From: Clostridia bacterium
GTDB lineage: Bacteria > Bacillota > Clostridia > Oscillospirales > Acutalibacteraceae
Direction: 5' to 3'
DNA: 64,000 nucleotides
NCBI GenBank assembly: GCA_017410325.1
Contig: JAFQRA010000024.1
Span: forward strand, 1 to 64,000
Each line of letters starts with the position of its first letter. Position 1 is the stretch's first letter. The notes beneath the pieces are model-generated. The model saw only the letters and a list, made by a program, of their open reading frames with translations. It had not been told where the DNA came from and did not search any database. Below are positions 63,837-64,000 of this stretch, piece after piece. The position numbers and the translations under genes are program-made.

Positions 63837-64000
63837 TTATTTTGAAATCATGTGTCTGAGATTAACGGTAAGCTCGTGTGCAAGAGCCTCGTTACGGCAG
63901 AGCACAAATATGGTATCGTCACCTGCAAGAGTACCGACAACGCCGCTGAGCTCCATAGTATCCATTGCCGCACAGACGGCCTGAGCCATACCTGCATAGC
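63837..64000 (-). CDS. argR: Arginine repressor, C-terminal part (cut by the window edge)
   Basis: Only the last 53 residues are in the window. They contain the C-terminal oligomerisation domain signature YAGMAQAVCAAMD and VVGTLAGDDTIFVLC, which includes the arginine-binding aspartates of ArgR. ArgR represses arginine synthesis genes and activates catabolic ones. It lies directly upstream of recN. The N-terminal winged-helix domain is outside the window. Confidence 0.9.
   Translation of the reverse strand, partial: YAGMAQAVCAAMDTMELSGVVGTLAGDDTIFVLCRNEALAHELTVNLRHMISK

Overview
The window reads as a chromosome segment of a Gram-positive anaerobic gut bacterium of the class Clostridia, probably close to the Oscillospirales/Ruminococcaceae. 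This is an inference from gene content and order: an argR-recN-tyrS start, ruvCAB-glmM followed by ecfA1-ecfA2-ecfT-truA, a DUF5711-CvpA-pgsA-Clp block, a 2-hydroxyacyl-CoA dehydratase activase pair, and a four-gene polyamine importer. No rRNA or other taxonomic marker was read, so the family is not firm.

Region 1-9.8 kb is accessory. The first 4.75 kb is very AT-rich. It holds a cut-off gene end, a 61-residue acidic-then-hydrophobic peptide gene bracketed by 23-24 bp inverted repeats, a small membrane protein and an ABC exporter, then two secreted proteins (a lectin-like plus zinc protease protein, and a neighbour of unknown function). From about 5.0 to 9.73 kb lies a compact mobilizable element. 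It has a strong promoter driving a structured noncoding RNA that ends in a terminator, a likely transfer origin, a MobV relaxase, a ParB-like protein, a 78-residue protein and a large serine recombinase. It abuts the terminator of a tRNA-Leu gene.

Region 9.85-24.3 kb, mostly on the minus strand, is metabolic. It contains tRNA-Leu(TAA), a Cof-type phosphatase downstream of a GH2 beta-galactosidase, the potABCD spermidine/putrescine importer, an M50-type membrane protease, an AraC-type regulator, and a short run of housekeeping-type genes (P-loop kinase, GNAT, AlkD-like repair, metallophosphoesterase, YgjV).

Region 24.3-31.1 kb, mostly on the plus strand, is a second accessory patch full of interspersed palindromic repeats. 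It opens with a consensus promoter, a tyrosine-rich 22-codon leader peptide and an intrinsic terminator ahead of a GNAT acetyltransferase, which looks like a translation-coupled attenuator. It then carries a HEFLHH protein, another GNAT, a metallopeptidase-HAD fusion, a P-loop kinase, a methyltransferase, a ParE/Phd-type toxin-antitoxin pair and a deoxyinosine-type DNA glycosylase.

Region 31.2-46.2 kb contains tRNA-Ser(GGA), a GH3 glycosidase, asnS, proC, an MscL channel with a zinc-ribbon tail, a partial inositol catabolism cluster on the plus strand, a split dehydratase/activase pair with two PlsC acyltransferases, and an ECF sigma factor with a very short putative anti-sigma remnant.

Region 46.3-64 kb is core genome on the minus strand. 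argR-recN, tyrS and an SpoVD/FtsI-like penicillin-binding protein lead into a nearly gapless run ruvC-ruvA-ruvB-glmM-methyltransferase-ecfA1-ecfA2-ecfT-truA-DUF5711-CvpA-pgsA-clpE, about 13 genes after one clear promoter. In that run glmM appears to start at a CTG codon.
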